Source: Rhizopus arrhizus
Taxonomy: Eukaryota; Mucoromycota; Mucoromycetes; Mucorales; Rhizopodaceae
Length of the DNA stretch: 64,000 bases
NCBI GenBank assembly: GCA_024220505.1
Contig: JAKZZE010000005.1
Span: 1,138,501 to 1,202,500 of the forward strand
Reading direction: 5' to 3'
Shown: positions 22,311 to 33,822 of the stretch, piece by piece
Layout of the letters: every line of letters starts with the position of its first letter
Position numbering within the stretch: position 1 is the stretch's first letter
The notes under the pieces: model-generated
The model's database searches: none
Told to the model about the DNA's origin: nothing
Seen by the model: the letters and a program-made list of their open reading frames with translations, nothing else
Made by a program: the position numbers and the translations under genes

Positions 22311-24154
22311 ATGAACATTCAATTCTTGTTTGAAAATAGAAAAGGTTCTGTCGTCGACGGGTATGGCAGACCTGAACCAATGGATTATATTGTTGATGTG
22401 GGATAGTTTCGTCTTGAAACATTGAGTTCTCATACACAATATTTAGCTCAATTGCCTCTGGAGAGTGAGAAAGAACTAGAGGCAATGTAGATGGAAAAGG
22501 AGGCAAAGCCTAGTAGCGAAGCGAAATTATGCACGCTATTCAGATCAGGACAAAGTGAGGTTCTTCAAGCTATTGTTTGAGAGGTGTCTGAGCGCGGCTG
22601 CAGCTGCAAAACAGCTTGGTATTCACGTTCGTACAGCCCAAAAATGGGCTAAGTAATACGAGAAGGATCCTGATAGTATTTTTGAAAACCGGAGAAAGAC
22701 TGGTCGTCCCCGTAGTCTCCATGACGAACACAAAAAAGTTATTCTCAAATGCATTTATGAGAGCCCTTCAGTGGTCCTGGATAAAGTAATGAGCAAGTTG
22801 AAACAAATATTCACAGAATTAAAAGTGTCTAATAGTACTTTGTTTGATTTTGTGAAGGAACATTACAATTTGTCTCTCAAAGAAGCTCGATTTCAACCCA
22901 TAGATCGGAACAGTGAAGAAAGGATTCAAGAGCGCCTGGAATGGGGTTGTAAATGGGAAAAAGCAGATATAAATTTTACGAGAAACTGTGTCTTTCTTGA
23001 TGAATCTGCTTTCCATATTAATTTGAAACGTAGTATGGCATGGTCAAGGAAAGATACACCGGCGGTAGTCACAGTTTCCAAAACACGAGCAACAACAACG
23101 ACTATTTTAGGCGCGATTTCTGCGGAAGGTCTGATCCAAGCCAACCTTAGGCTTCCTCAGCCTCCATCCAATAAAAAGAGAAAGCAGGAAGGCTGTGTTG
23201 GGCAAATGAGCAAAGGAACGGTTACGGGACACTATATCAGCTTTCTAAAAGCTACAATGGATGAAATGGACCGGTATCCGTACATGAAAGGTCACTACCT
23301 TGTGATGAATAATGCTCCTATCCATACATCCGAGGACATGGCCAAATACGTAAAGTCTCGTGGTTACCGCTGCGCTTATTTGCCTCCATATTTTCCATGT
23401 TGTATAATGGTAATAAAGATTTAAAAAAAGGTAGAAACAAAAATAAGGAAACAGCTTGTGTACTTTTTGAGACTGATATTTATTTCAGTTTAAGTTAAAG
23501 TAAAAATTATTCTAATTGAAGGCAGGTATTTATATCTTATTGAGTGAGTGGCTTGATATCTTCTATTGTAAGCGTTCTTCTAATATTCAGGTACTTTAGC
23601 AAGTGTCATCTATAATTATGATTATGAAAACTTTTCATTTGTTCTTTTGTATGTCTGTCATAGATTATCTTTTATTCTGGGAATTCCTCACTGATTTGAA
23701 TAAGGTTATTTTACGCGTTATTTCAATTATGTGAAAGATTAGCAATATTCCTAATATTGGATTGGATTTTGCTATTTTAGTTGATACTTCTTATCAAAAA
23801 ATTTTCATTAATACAAAACATATTCTAAAAGAACATGTTTAATTGGAATTGATTGTATGATCTTATTTAAATAAACTTATATTTTATTTTAAATATGATC
23901 TTATATTAAGACTTATATTTATCAATGTCAACTACAATCAGTTACTGTTCTACAACACTCCAGAGCTCAATCCAATTGAGCAATTCTGGTCAGTGGTCAA
24001 AAGCAAAGTGAAACGCAACAGGTTTTTCGAGAAGGAAACGCTGATGACCCGGATCATTGAAGCTTCTAGTGGTTTAAGGCTAAGTGATTTTAAAGGGATT
24101 GTTGGACACTCTCATAAATGCTTGGACAAGTGTTGTAATAGACAAGCACTCTGA
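22311..24154 (+). mobile_element. Decayed Tc1/mariner-like element, family A copy 1, split by an LTR
   Basis: From ATG 22311 (MNIQFLFENRKGSVVDGYGR) to TGA 24154, about 1.28 kb of transposase remains once the 560-bp insertion at 23398 is removed. An N-terminal helix-turn-helix part is broken by stops near 22407, 22488 and 22655. The catalytic part holds CVFLDESAFHINLKRSMAW (first Asp), YLVMNNAPIHTSED (second acid changed to Asn) and PELNPIEQFWSVVKSKVK (Glu kept). A canonical LPPYSPELNPIE block is cut after LPPYFP. It is therefore inactive by stops, insertion and a missing catalytic Asp. Copy 2 at 33823-35113 is homologous along its whole length. Confidence 0.85.
23398..23957. mobile_element. 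Solo-LTR-like insertion inside the transposase
   Basis: This 560-bp block interrupts the transposase exactly within its LPPYSPELNP motif. It starts TGTTGTA and ends TACAACA, a TG...CA pair with short inverted ends. It is flanked by near-identical 5-bp direct repeats, TTCCA on the left and CTCCA on the right, matching the integration footprint of an LTR retrotransposon. There is no internal coding sequence. It shows no clear match to the Gypsy element 2 kb to the right. Confidence 0.6.
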
Positions 24155-24550
24155 AAATGTTTCATTCGATGTCATTCACAGCATTGGGTGAGGCTTGCGT
24201 GAAACTACATTCTTACAAGTGTCGGGAGCAAAAAGCCTCTTATGTAATGCACTGTAATGACTAATAACGCTTTCATCAAAAGGTAAACAATTAAAAAAAG
24301 ACCATAAAGACAAGGGAAACTACGTACGATTGACGATATAAAACGATTTAAAACGATTGGTCCGTTTAAACAGCATACCGGAGGATTTAAAATAATTGGT
24401 CCGATTAAGCAACTTAGAGAATGGCGATTTTTGAGAGATATTTTTCATTTTTCCTTTTCATACAAAAAACTTTATATCAAAGTGATATAATCAAAAATTA
24501 ATAAAATCAATGGTAAAAGGAGAGGAATAAATAAAAGACATTTATAACAA
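24155..24550. other. Intergenic stretch between two mobile or dispersed sequences
   Basis: No coding frame. A short direct repeat (GATTTAAAACGATTGGTCCG and a variant with AAATAATTGG) occurs near 24345-24405. Confidence 0.35.
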
Positions 24551-25410
24551 TCAATGACCGGTATAAGAGCGTCGCTTCACCGATCGAGATGGCGAAACAA
24601 GTCTCGCAAAGCTTTCATCATCGAGACTCTTTCGTTTGAACGATGGCTGTGGCTGTGGTGAGGGCGAGCACCAAGTTTCAAAGCATTCAAGAATTGAAAT
24701 AATTTCGTCACTATTTGTGAGGTACTGGGGAATTTCGCGAATGGACGCAGGAATTGTAATATTGCCGATTTCAACCATCACGTAAAGACCATCGGCGAGC
24801 AGAGTGGTGAGGAATACAACCATTTGAAAACCAACAACTTGAATGGTGAGACACCCCTGAAGATCATGCTGATCGATGGAATTCTTTGATAGAATACCCA
24901 AACGAATGAGATCCTTAGATACAAGATACTTGGATGTACTTGTCGTGTGTTTTATTTCGGCGAAGCCAAGCGAAAACCCAAAGAACAGACCATCCATCCT
25001 TGTCATGACTGAATCAGGTCTTGCAGAAGAGATTGAAGAGTCCTGGTTGTATTCTTCGTTCAACACTGATGTCCTAATACATAAACAATGTTGAGCAAGA
25101 TTTTTTTTTTCTATATCCACCTCCACGCAGACACTGCTCTTTATTTTACCACCGAAAAAGTACTTCTTGCTCTGGATCATCAAACAGGCCAGACAAGATT
25201 GGTTCTACGTAGCGCTGACAGTGTTCTGTTTCTTTGATGGTATCCATGAGCGCCTGATTTGGTAGTTTTTCAATCCTAAAAAAATGTGAGTCACGGAACA
25301 AACATACTAAGGTGTTGACTCCGAATAGAAGCTTACAGTTTGGCAATTGACTTAAGAAACTTGGCTTCGTTTGGATTCACAGTTTTACAAAGGCTATATA
25401 CTTGAATCAT
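24551..25410 (-). CDS. Unknown protein with PD...ExK nuclease-like motif pair, dispersed family
   Basis: Three exons restore one frame of 240 aa: 25410-25337, 25275-25150 and 25073-24551. Both introns are canonical (61 and 76 nt). Key stretches are YVEPILSGLFDDPEQEVLFR, W-TSVLNEE across intron 2, SARPDSVM, LGFAEIKH, LIRLGILSKNSID and IQVVGFQMVVFLTTLLADG. I associate this pattern with large lineage-specific families in Mucoromycota genomes. RPD followed by FAEIK at family-like spacing resembles the PD-(D/E)xK nuclease core; that function is my inference. The C-terminal 50 residues are basic and Ser-rich (FKRKSLDDESF ... SVKRRSYTGH). It starts 79 bp from a fold-back and faces the Gypsy gag, so upstream exons may be lost. 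A fragment of the same family lies at 58130-58269. Confidence 0.6.
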
Positions 25411-25489
25411 TGCATCCAATCACGAAATGCGTTCGAATTTGACGTTCTGATAACAAATGGTTAAAGTAAAAACACTGATTTCGTTTATC

Positions 25490-25617
25490 TGTTTAGGAAA
25501 GGGGAGTATTAGGTAAAATATAATATAGCAACAAAGATAAAGAAATACTGTTAGAGCTTGGTATCTCTTTATTAAATTACTATATTATATTTTACCTAAA
25601 ACTCCCTTTCCTAAACA
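25490..25617. repeat. 128-bp fold-back with 38-39 bp inverted arms
   Basis: The left arm 25490-25528 starts TGTTTAGGAAAGGGGAGT; the right arm 25580-25617 ends ACTCCCTTTCCTAAACA. The arms pair with about three differences, and weaker pairing continues inward (AAGATAAAGAAATAC against GGTATCTCTTTATT). It lies exactly between the divergent starts of the PD...ExK-motif gene and the Gypsy gag. It could be a MITE or the edge of the retroelement. Confidence 0.65.
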
Positions 25618-25642
25618 TTTTTTACTGTTAATTACTTTCACA

Positions 25643-26940
25643 ATGAATTCTACTACTGGTGAAAACTTTTTCAGCAATGGTGCTACTCCTAATGGTGACA
25701 ACATGTCTATCGCTACTGGGTCAATTGATTTGTTGTCCTTTGCTGGTTCCTTTCCTCTAACTAATGATGAAACTTCTATGGTCTTGGATTCCCTTTTAGT
25801 GCCTTCGTCCTCCACTGGTGAGAGGGAAGAGTTACTGCTGCGCCAAAATCTCTTGCAATTGCGCAGTGAATTTAATGGATTTTTGGAAGCGTTTACAACG
25901 GCTAGGCTTGCTGGTGATGAGACAGCTGCCGATCAAGCGCTTCAGCAGATGGATCGTACCAAGCGTAGGTTGATTGCTTTGCAAGAGTACAGTTCCATCC
26001 TTGGGAAGACCGCTTCGCCTAATGGAAACATTAGTAGCAGAAATGCAGGTCTCACATTGTCTCATAGACCTCCCAAAATTCCAATTGGCATCAAGTGTTG
26101 TGCGTCCGTTTCCCAATGAAGAGGTATTCGAGTCTGTTGAGCACTTCTTGGCCAGATTTGAGAATATCATTAAAGGTTCCGCTTACCGTGATGTTGAGCA
26201 AGTTTGGAAACAATTTTTACCTTTGTGCTTATCTTACAGTGATAATGCGTGGGTTGAAGCTGATTTGCGTAAATGCAATTCATGGGCTGAAGCAAGAGCT
26301 GCATTCAAAGAGCACTATGGTTCAAGTTTGGCCACTCGACATTACGCGGATTTGGTCTTTACCATGCAAATGAGCAACAAAGAGTCTATTGGTGATTATT
26401 CCAAGAAGTTTCTTCAAGCTGTGTATAATGCTGGGCTTCCTGGCTTCTTTGACCTTATCTGTGCAAACATTGATAAGAGTGACTGTCGCTAGAGTTGGCA
26501 AGAACAAAGCTGATACGAATGAAAAATAGACTGTGGAATACATCACACAAGTTGGTCGTGGCATTTTGGGCGATGATAACAAGCTTTATGCAGAAGCTAC
26601 TGCTTTGATTCCTGGCGCCAACAAGAGTGACGCAGTGAAGTCTAGATATAGTGAGAATGGTTCTCGAAGTGATGGATCTTTGTCTGGGTACAGAAGACAA
26701 CAATTCAAAAGAAGAAGCCAGAATATGACCAAGGTCAATAAGCATTACTTTTGCACCCACCATGGTAAAAATAGTGCACGTGATACAATGATTGCTTTAC
26801 AACAAAAAGGGCTGAAAAATCTAGTACAAACAAAAAGTGCTTTAAATGTGGGCAACTCTGGTCTAGAGATCATAAATGCAAAAATAATGATAAAAAAGTA
26901 TTTGCTGTTACAAGTTGTAAAGATGACAATGGTCCTGACG
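25643..26940 (+). pseudogene. Gypsy gag relic
   Basis: An open frame of 158 codons starts at 25643 (MNSTTGENFF). Near 26080 the coding frame shifts to the one holding VRPFPNEEVFESVEHFLARF and VWKQFLPLCLSYSDNAW, typical of the capsid region of Gypsy gag. A stop near 26490 and another at 26527 follow, then a basic stretch (YRRQQFKRRSQN). The zinc knuckle CFKCGQLWSRDHKC lies at 26838-26879 in yet another frame. Gag packages the element's RNA in virus-like particles. Confidence 0.8.
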
Positions 26941-26966
26941 ATGATGTTGTAAAAGACAAAGAGGTC

Positions 26967-29516
26967 TTGTTAGACCAAGCTACCTCTGAAATGAATACCA
27001 TGATGGAGGGATTAAGCTTTGATTGTAAGTACCAAACTAAAGAGAGAACAATTGATAAAAAAGAAATTAAAGCCAATGCATTTAATTTACTTACTCCGAT
27101 TATTATAGAGAACGAAAAGCTCATGAGTCTTGTTGACACTGGAAGCGATAAAAGCTTTATTAACATAAACGCTTTCACTAAAAAATTGAAATTAAATAAA
27201 ATAAACAAAATTAGTGGTTCCTATAATTTCTTATCTCATAATAATGATGTTTCTTGTATTGGTATTACTGATCCTTTGAAATTTAAGTATTCAAATGGAA
27301 TTATGTTTGAATATTCTTTAGAAATCATGAAATTCAATTCAGGATTCGATTTTGATGTTCTGCTTGGAACTGATATCTTACCAAAAATGAATATTAGTTT
27401 AACAGGTGTAGCGTTCAGATTTAGTAGTGAACATTCACACTCTGATACAGCCACTGATGAAATTCAAATTTTAGAAAATATAAATATTGACCAAGTGAAT
27501 GAATTTGAACCTGATAATTCGCCTGCCGGAACAGCCAAGTAAAGAGCAAATTTCTTTGATATGATCAAAGATGTTTTGAAAAAGAACCAGAGTATTCCAG
27601 TGACATCGTCATGTCCCATGCCTGGGTCAATTATTTATTTACCAACGAAAGAAGGTGCCACGGCTTATAGATGGCAATATCCAATTCCGCACACTTTAAG
27701 GCCTGTTTTAGATAAGCAAATTGAAGAATGGTTAAAGACGGGAACTATAATAAAGTCCAAAGTTAATCCTTCAATAGTCCACTCATTTTAGTTCCAAAGA
27801 GAAACAAAGCAGGCGAGATAGTGAATCATCGCGTATGTTTGGATGTAAGATTACTTAATAATATACTACCTCCTAATTTCAATTATCCTGTTCCTTTGAT
27901 CAGAGATATTTTTGATAATTTGAGTGGTAAAAAAGTATTTTCTACTATTGACCTATCTAATGTATATCACAGATTTAAAGTTGCACCTGAAGATGTTCAT
28001 AAATTAACATTCACACATGATAATGCTCAATACTCATTCATAAAAGGATGTTTTGGAGTAAAGATGTTGACATCACAATTTCAAAAATGCCTTGATATTC
28101 TCTTTGATGGGATGTCTTGTGTTCAGAATTTTGCAGATGATTGCATTGTGGCCAGCGATAGCTTTGAGCAACATGCAGAAGATGTGAAATTAATATTAGA
28201 GAAATTGATATCTGTGAATTTGATTGTAAATCCAGATAAATGTGTATGGTTTCAACATTCAGTCAGACTCTTAGGTTTTGTAGTAAATACTACTGGCACT
28301 AAGGTAGATCGCAATAAGTTGACCAATGTTCAGAACTGGCCAATCCCAAATCAAAGTCATAAACATGTACAACAGCTTATGGGCTTGATTAATTACTTTA
28401 GGGATCATGTTCCATTGATTTCACGAGTTGCTGAGCCAATCACAAGATTGAGTAATGCTGTGAACATTAGAGAACTATGAACTGATGAACAAACGAATAG
28501 TTTCAATGCATTAAAAGACATACTACAATCAAACCTTGTACTTCATTATCTAGACTTAAGTAAAAAGATTTTTGTGGCAACTGATGCATACCTATATGGC
28601 GCCGCAGCTGTCCTATATCAAAAGGATGAATTACAGTGTGACAAATATATAAGCTTCGTATCCTCTTCTTGACACCATCTCAAAGGCGATGGAGTACCAC
28701 TAAAAGGGAATTATATGCAATCATTTTAGCACTCAAAAAATATAGAGAATTCTTATGGGGAAGACACTTTACTATTTATAGTGACCATAAAGCTTTAGTC
28801 TACTTGCACACACAGAAAATAGCTAATCCTATGATGATTGATTGGATGAAAACACTTCTCGATTTTGATTTTGATGTTGTCCATATCCCTTGTGTTTTAA
28901 ACAGGCTCCCTGATCAATTAAGTCGTTTGTATTCTCCTTTAGAAGATGATAACAAACTGGTGGAGGATGGTGTTTATAAGAAAAACAAAAGTAATCTTAA
29001 AATTAAAAAAGTTGTTGTAAAAAGAAAGAAGTATTGCAGAGACAAATCAATTAACGTACTCGCTACTCGATTAATAGAAAATAAAAATGAACTGACTGAT
29101 TATCTAACTCCTCCTGAAGAAGAGAGAGATGCCATATTAAGAGAAACACACTCATATGGTCATTATGATTACCAAGCTATCGTACGTGATATTCACAGTC
29201 GAGGTATGCATTGGACCAATATATATGATGAAGAAAAAAACATTGTTAGTTCATGCAGTGAATGTCAGAAGCACAATATAAATAAGAGAGGCTATCATCC
29301 ATTGACCTATGTTGTAGCTCATAGGCCATTTGATCATATTGCTATAGATCTTGCTGGACCACTTCCTGCTACTGGAGATGATTATATATATTTATTGGTT
29401 CTAACTGATATATGTGCCAAGTACATTGTGATTAGACCATTAAAGAATAAATAATCCGATACAGTTGCAAAAGAACTGATAAGTATCTTTGGAGACTATG
29501 GATTTCCATGTATGCG
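26967..29516 (+). pseudogene. Gypsy pol relic (protease, RT, RNase H, partial integrase)
   Basis: The protease active site LVDTGSD lies near 27135 in a 191-codon frame ending 27542. Reverse transcriptase follows in two pieces (27561-27791, 27821-28480) with the catalytic box FADD near 28130 and LSNVYHRF where family members have a Tyr-His pair. RNase H begins FVATDAYLYGAAAVLYQ near 28570, is broken at about 28670, and continues with STTKRELYAIILALKKY and IYSDHKALVYLH. The integrase zinc finger (H-x3-H ... C-x2-C) lies near 29140-29275, and the first catalytic Asp (IAIDLAGPLP) near 29345. Coding stops at 29452 and the sequence diverges after FGDYGFPCMRI. Confidence 0.85.
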
Positions 29517-29799
29517 TATAACACACAGGATAATATTGACAACTTCACCTTTGTTCGATACTCATACATTTGTGTATTCTTTTCTTTAGCAACTCAAAAG
29601 ATATAAATACAAAGTATCAGCAAGACTTCAACAAATGATATGTGTTATTTTTTCTTTTTTATAATAAAAAGGAAAGAGAGCATATATTGTTTGTGTATGA
29701 ATTAGACGATTTAAACGCTTTGTATATTAATCATGGTATTTATATAAATTTATTAAATAGTAAAACAAATTATATGAAAAAGATATATTGACAACCCTT

Positions 29800-31702
29800 T
29801 TAATCATTGTGTGAATCAAGTTCATCTCTTACAAGCCTACCCATATCTCCACTGTCATCTTTATATCCTAGTGTCCAGATCTGAGCGAATCGGTTAAAGC
29901 TGATAGCCTTTGGGTCCTTGATTTCATAAAATTCACCATCACACATGATGCATATCACATTCTTTTTTTCATACTTGTGACGTCGCTTGTCTTTAAGGAG
30001 AGCCTTTGTCTTTTCCCAGCCACCTGCAGAAACCTTTTCTACTTCCTTTTGGTGTACCTCTGGTGGACGAAAATTGATATCAAACGGGGTATCGAGTTGT
30101 GCTAAACGAGAGACATGCTGACGAATGTTGGCCAATTTTTTCAAGTAACTCAGCATGTTTTCAATCGTCATCAGCTCCAATCGCCCATCATTGGCTCGTT
30201 GGGGTTTCCAGTGATTTGGATCTGTGGGTCCCGATCGATTGCATACAGATTCTAGGCCAGATTCTGCTTCACCCCACAAGTCCACCTCTCGCCCCCTATA
30301 TTGATGTATTAACATGCTGCTTTTCATATTCCATTTTGTTTGCTTACCAAATGTGAGGTATGTTTTGAATGACGAAATCAATTGGACTATTGGCCAATTG
30401 AGGAATCTCACTCGAAACACCTATCTTACGTTCTTTGGCTGTTGGCCATTCTAAAACAACTTGCCCGTCCTGACTGATATTCTGGATAAAGTCATTCAAA
30501 TTTGGGAATTTTCTCCAAAAGACCCATTTTGAACTTTCTTGTGCATAGACAAACATGTTCACCAGCCGATTTCCCGCCCTGTGTGCTTCAAACCCACTTC
30601 CTACGTAACCCTGAACCCCGATAGACATATAATTGCTCATCTTGCGCGTTAATTCATGTTGTCCAGAATAAGGTGCCTTAACCTCTGCCACATCATGACC
30701 ATCTCTTCTTTCCTTTGGCCCGGCCTCACGCACATAACCAGAAGGATATGAAGTCATCTTGATCTCCCAGATATCCAATCTGGCTGCTTCGGATCTTTCG
30801 AGTCGTTCGGAAATCAGACTTTCAAGGTGCGTCAGTTTTGATCCGACAATGTCTTTGTCTGGGATGGTACGTCCCCAACCGAGGACTTGACTGAAATCAT
30901 TTCCTGTACCGAATGGGATACCTATGTATCATATGTTAATTCGTTTTTATTTTATTTATTTTTTGATTTTTTCACAGCTTACAAGAGAAAAAGATAAGAT
31001 CAAGATTGATGCGATTAGAGACCAATAATTCAAATACGCTCATCACCGTACCATCACCACCTGCACTCCAAATATGAATATGTCTTGATTGAGCCGCCTT
31101 TGATATTTTGCCAATGTCTACTCTTACAAGTTCATTAGCATTCAAAAACAAGTTTATTATGTTTTACCTTCATTTTTCTCATCCACTGGAACAACAGAAG
31201 GTAACATGTCAACCATAGATTGTACCAACTGAATATTCTTTATGCCTTGATTACGATCTTGATCATCCAAAATATTATGTATCTCTACTTGGACCTGAGG
31301 AAATCGACGTAGTCTGAAATTTTGTATAGGCAGATGAACCAAATCTGTACCTTTTTGATCTCCTGAAAGTGGGTTCACAAAGACAAAAAGATACATCGTT
31401 GGCTTTCCTTCTATTTCACTATCTTGCAAATCAATTGAATTTTTCATTTTTTCTTTGAGAAAAGCAGGTGGTGGGTTCATATTTTTTTTTATCTTGGTTG
31501 GATCGTTATGACCTGATATATGGAAAATAAGAAACAGAAAATAATAGTGCACATCTATTTGCGTGTTACCTGTTGATGAATTGTGTTCATTAACAAGATT
31601 CGTTCCTTTATGTTCTTTCTTTTCTAAAGGAATAGGTATTATTGGATCTTTTAACATGGCAATTGAAAGAGAAAAGAATATAAAATGAATAAAGTACTCC
31701 AT
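29800..31702 (-). CDS. Diacylglycerol kinase
   Basis: Five exons: 31702-31570, 31512-31168, 31117-30983, 30921-30348 and 30295-29800, giving 560 aa with all phases consistent. Phosphorylates diacylglycerol to phosphatidic acid with ATP. The catalytic domain shows YLFVFVNPLSGDQKGTDL, the nucleotide loop WSAGGDGTVMSV, and IPFGTGNDFSQVLGWGRTIP across intron 3. The accessory domain includes MSIGVQGYVGSGFEAHR, NSPIDFVIQNIPHIWGREVD and a C-terminal MCDGEFYEI. No C1, EF-hand or PH domain is seen, so this is a minimal fungal form. The N-terminus is hydrophobic for 16 residues (MEYFIHFIFFSLSIAM), possibly a membrane anchor; a second ATG follows it directly. The Gypsy relic ends 284 bp beyond its stop. 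Confidence 0.92.
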
Positions 31703-32378
31703 TTACTTTATATTATGTCATTGACATCATTGTGACTTTTTGCATGTGCTTACTGGAAAACTCTATTTTCAAAAATTGTTCGCACAATTTCTAAAGAAAG
31801 AATTGCACTTTTTTTTCAAGCCAATCATAATTCAAATGGTAAATGATTCGGAAAACCCTGCACAGTGAATATTATTTTGTGTGTGTAACAATAAGTGAAA
31901 TCCATGATGTAATCTAGTGCCCAATGCGTAAATGCAATAGCGTCATTTTCTTAATTTAGGATATGAAAGTTTAAGACATGCTTTGGACCAAGTCAGTCAT
32001 AGTACTAAGACAACTCGTGTATCCTATTGAACTACAATGGGAACTCATTATCTAAATAATGATTTATTCTGTTTGTAAGGGCATGTAACTCTAATCACAG
32101 TTACGCTATGGATGATTGGCAGAAACAGTTTATTCTTCTTTAATCTTTCATGTTCAAATATCATATTTGTAATCAGACTCATAGCTTACCTTCAATTAAA
32201 GATATTCTTACAAAAAAAAGTAATACACTTTTTCTTTGAAGTTACTATTTTTCTTGTTTGCGTACTTTTCATTATGATACTGTATTACTGGTCAATACTT
32301 AAAATCACAGGAAGTCCTATTGTTGTGCTTACTTTCTTTATGAATCTTTCAATATGTACACAAGATATAAGTTATTTA
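31703..32378. other. Intergenic stretch
   Basis: Promoter side of the kinase and 3' side of the next minus-strand gene. The plus-strand frame at 32112-32438 is hydrophobic AT-rich noise that overlaps a real exon. Confidence 0.35.
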
Positions 32379-33235
32379 TTATGCATTTCTAAGACCATCA
32401 AAGGCTTCCAAAGTCATTTCTTTATATTGTTCCCTTGATATAAATCCTTGTTGAAACATGTGTTTGAGGTGATCTATAATTGCTACATTCTTCTTTATTG
32501 CCAACTTGGAACGTTTAAGTGCAACCATTTGTGCTTTCATACTTTGACGCCACTCGAACTCTTGCTGCATCAATCTAAACTCTTTTCCATTGGCTTCTTC
32601 AGTACTTTGGCTCACGTCATGGAGTGTCCCCAACTCATCGTCTGTGTTATTAACATCAGCTACAGAAACAAGATCATTGTGTTCCGTATTCCCTTCTTCC
32701 ATCACTTCCTCATCTTCATCAGGATTCATAGTGCATCTCACGTTTTCTATGTCTTCATCCTGAGATGGCCAGCCAGGATCAACTGAGGCACCACACAACG
32801 GTTTGATTTGATCATATTCTCTGCAAATCTTTAAAAGTTGAGCTACATATCTTGCAATTAGCACATATGTTTCTTGTTACAAGTGATGTTCCTCTTACAT
32901 TTGATATGTCTTGTTTGTTGAATGTTTTCAGGTACAGGTTGTTTAATAAGCCAACGTCTAGCTTCCTTGTAGCTACATAATATGCGATCAATTTTACTTC
33001 GAATACTTTTAGACTGTCGATAGCTGATCCCCTTGTCTCTAAAATATTGAGTAATGTCAATCAGTACAGCTTCTTTACTCTTTTTTTTTGGATTGACATA
33101 AGAATAAAAGTTGGTAGGTACTGTCAACCAGTTCATGAGTACTTGAGAAGAACTAAGACCAGATCGGTTCAATTCGTAATTGACATCTTTATCCCATGAG
33201 ACTACAGAATTTCTAAAGCTGAAATTACTTGACAT
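32379..33235 (-). CDS. Protein with SANT/trihelix-like N-terminal domain, function unknown
   Basis: Two exons, 33235-32899 and 32842-32379, give 266 aa; the intron is canonical (56 nt). The N-terminal region NWLTVPTNFYSYVNPKKKSK, ITQYFRDKGISYRQSKSIRS and KIDRILCSYKEARRWL has the spacing of a Myb/SANT-like or trihelix helix-turn-helix (W...Y...K...I...L...I...KI..I...Y), so DNA binding is plausible. The middle is acidic (MNPDEDEEVMEEGNTEHND). The C-terminal third is a helical coiled-coil-like segment (EFRLMQQEFEWRQSMKAQMV ... EQYKEMTLEAFDGL). The layout resembles host regulators and transposon-derived DNA-binding proteins alike. No transposase is attached. Start codon ATG at 33235; the frame upstream has none. 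Confidence 0.7.
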
Positions 33236-33822
33236 TTCAAAGAGTTGATTGTAAACGTTGCAAAAATAAAAACACAAGCTAGGAAAAGCTACCAAAATAA
33301 GAAATAGTTATGCGATTGGTTTCAAGAATACAAGGGGAAAAAAGTTTATTTGATAAAAAAAAGGTACGTTCAAAAGAAATTTCATGGAAAGTCATTGATT
33401 TAATGCCAGTTAAGAGCATTTTACTTTACTATAGAATAAGCTGAAATTAAATCTGCTTAGGAAGCGGGTGTACACTAAATAATAAAAATAAGATTATAAT
33501 ATTTAAAGTTGTCGAGGTTTATTTAACTGTCTTCTTTTAGTACAGAAATTCTGATAAATAACTAAATTTCATTTACCAATAAAAGTTTAAATAAACTGAG
33601 CACAGAACACAGACAATGATTCTATAATTATAAAAGAACTCAAAAAGGAAGACCCATTGTACTTTTTTATAATTCTTTTTTTGTGTATATAACGTATCAC
33701 TACCTTTCCAGACAAGCTCAATTTCAGCTTATTCTGTTTTGGAATGGTATGACAGTTGTGAATATTACTAATAATAATTGTACTACTTATTGTTGTATTA
33801 TGATGTCCTTTTGAAAGGTGTG
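33236..33822. other. Intergenic stretch and 3' flank of transposon copy 2
   Basis: No coding frame. It probably includes the non-coding end of the Tc1-like relic. No terminal inverted repeat was found by eye. Confidence 0.3.

Larger units (their letters stand above)
25643..29516 (+). mobile_element. Degenerate, 3'-truncated Ty3/Gypsy retrotransposon
   Basis: Domains follow Gypsy order: gag, zinc knuckle, protease, reverse transcriptase, RNase H, integrase. At least five stops or frameshifts break it, and it ends inside the integrase core, before the later catalytic residues. No 3' LTR is visible, and a 5' LTR was not recognised. It is not autonomous. Confidence 0.9.

Noticed and set aside
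25643..29516. Active retrotransposon
   Set aside because: Several frameshifts and stops, a truncated integrase and no recognisable pair of LTRs.
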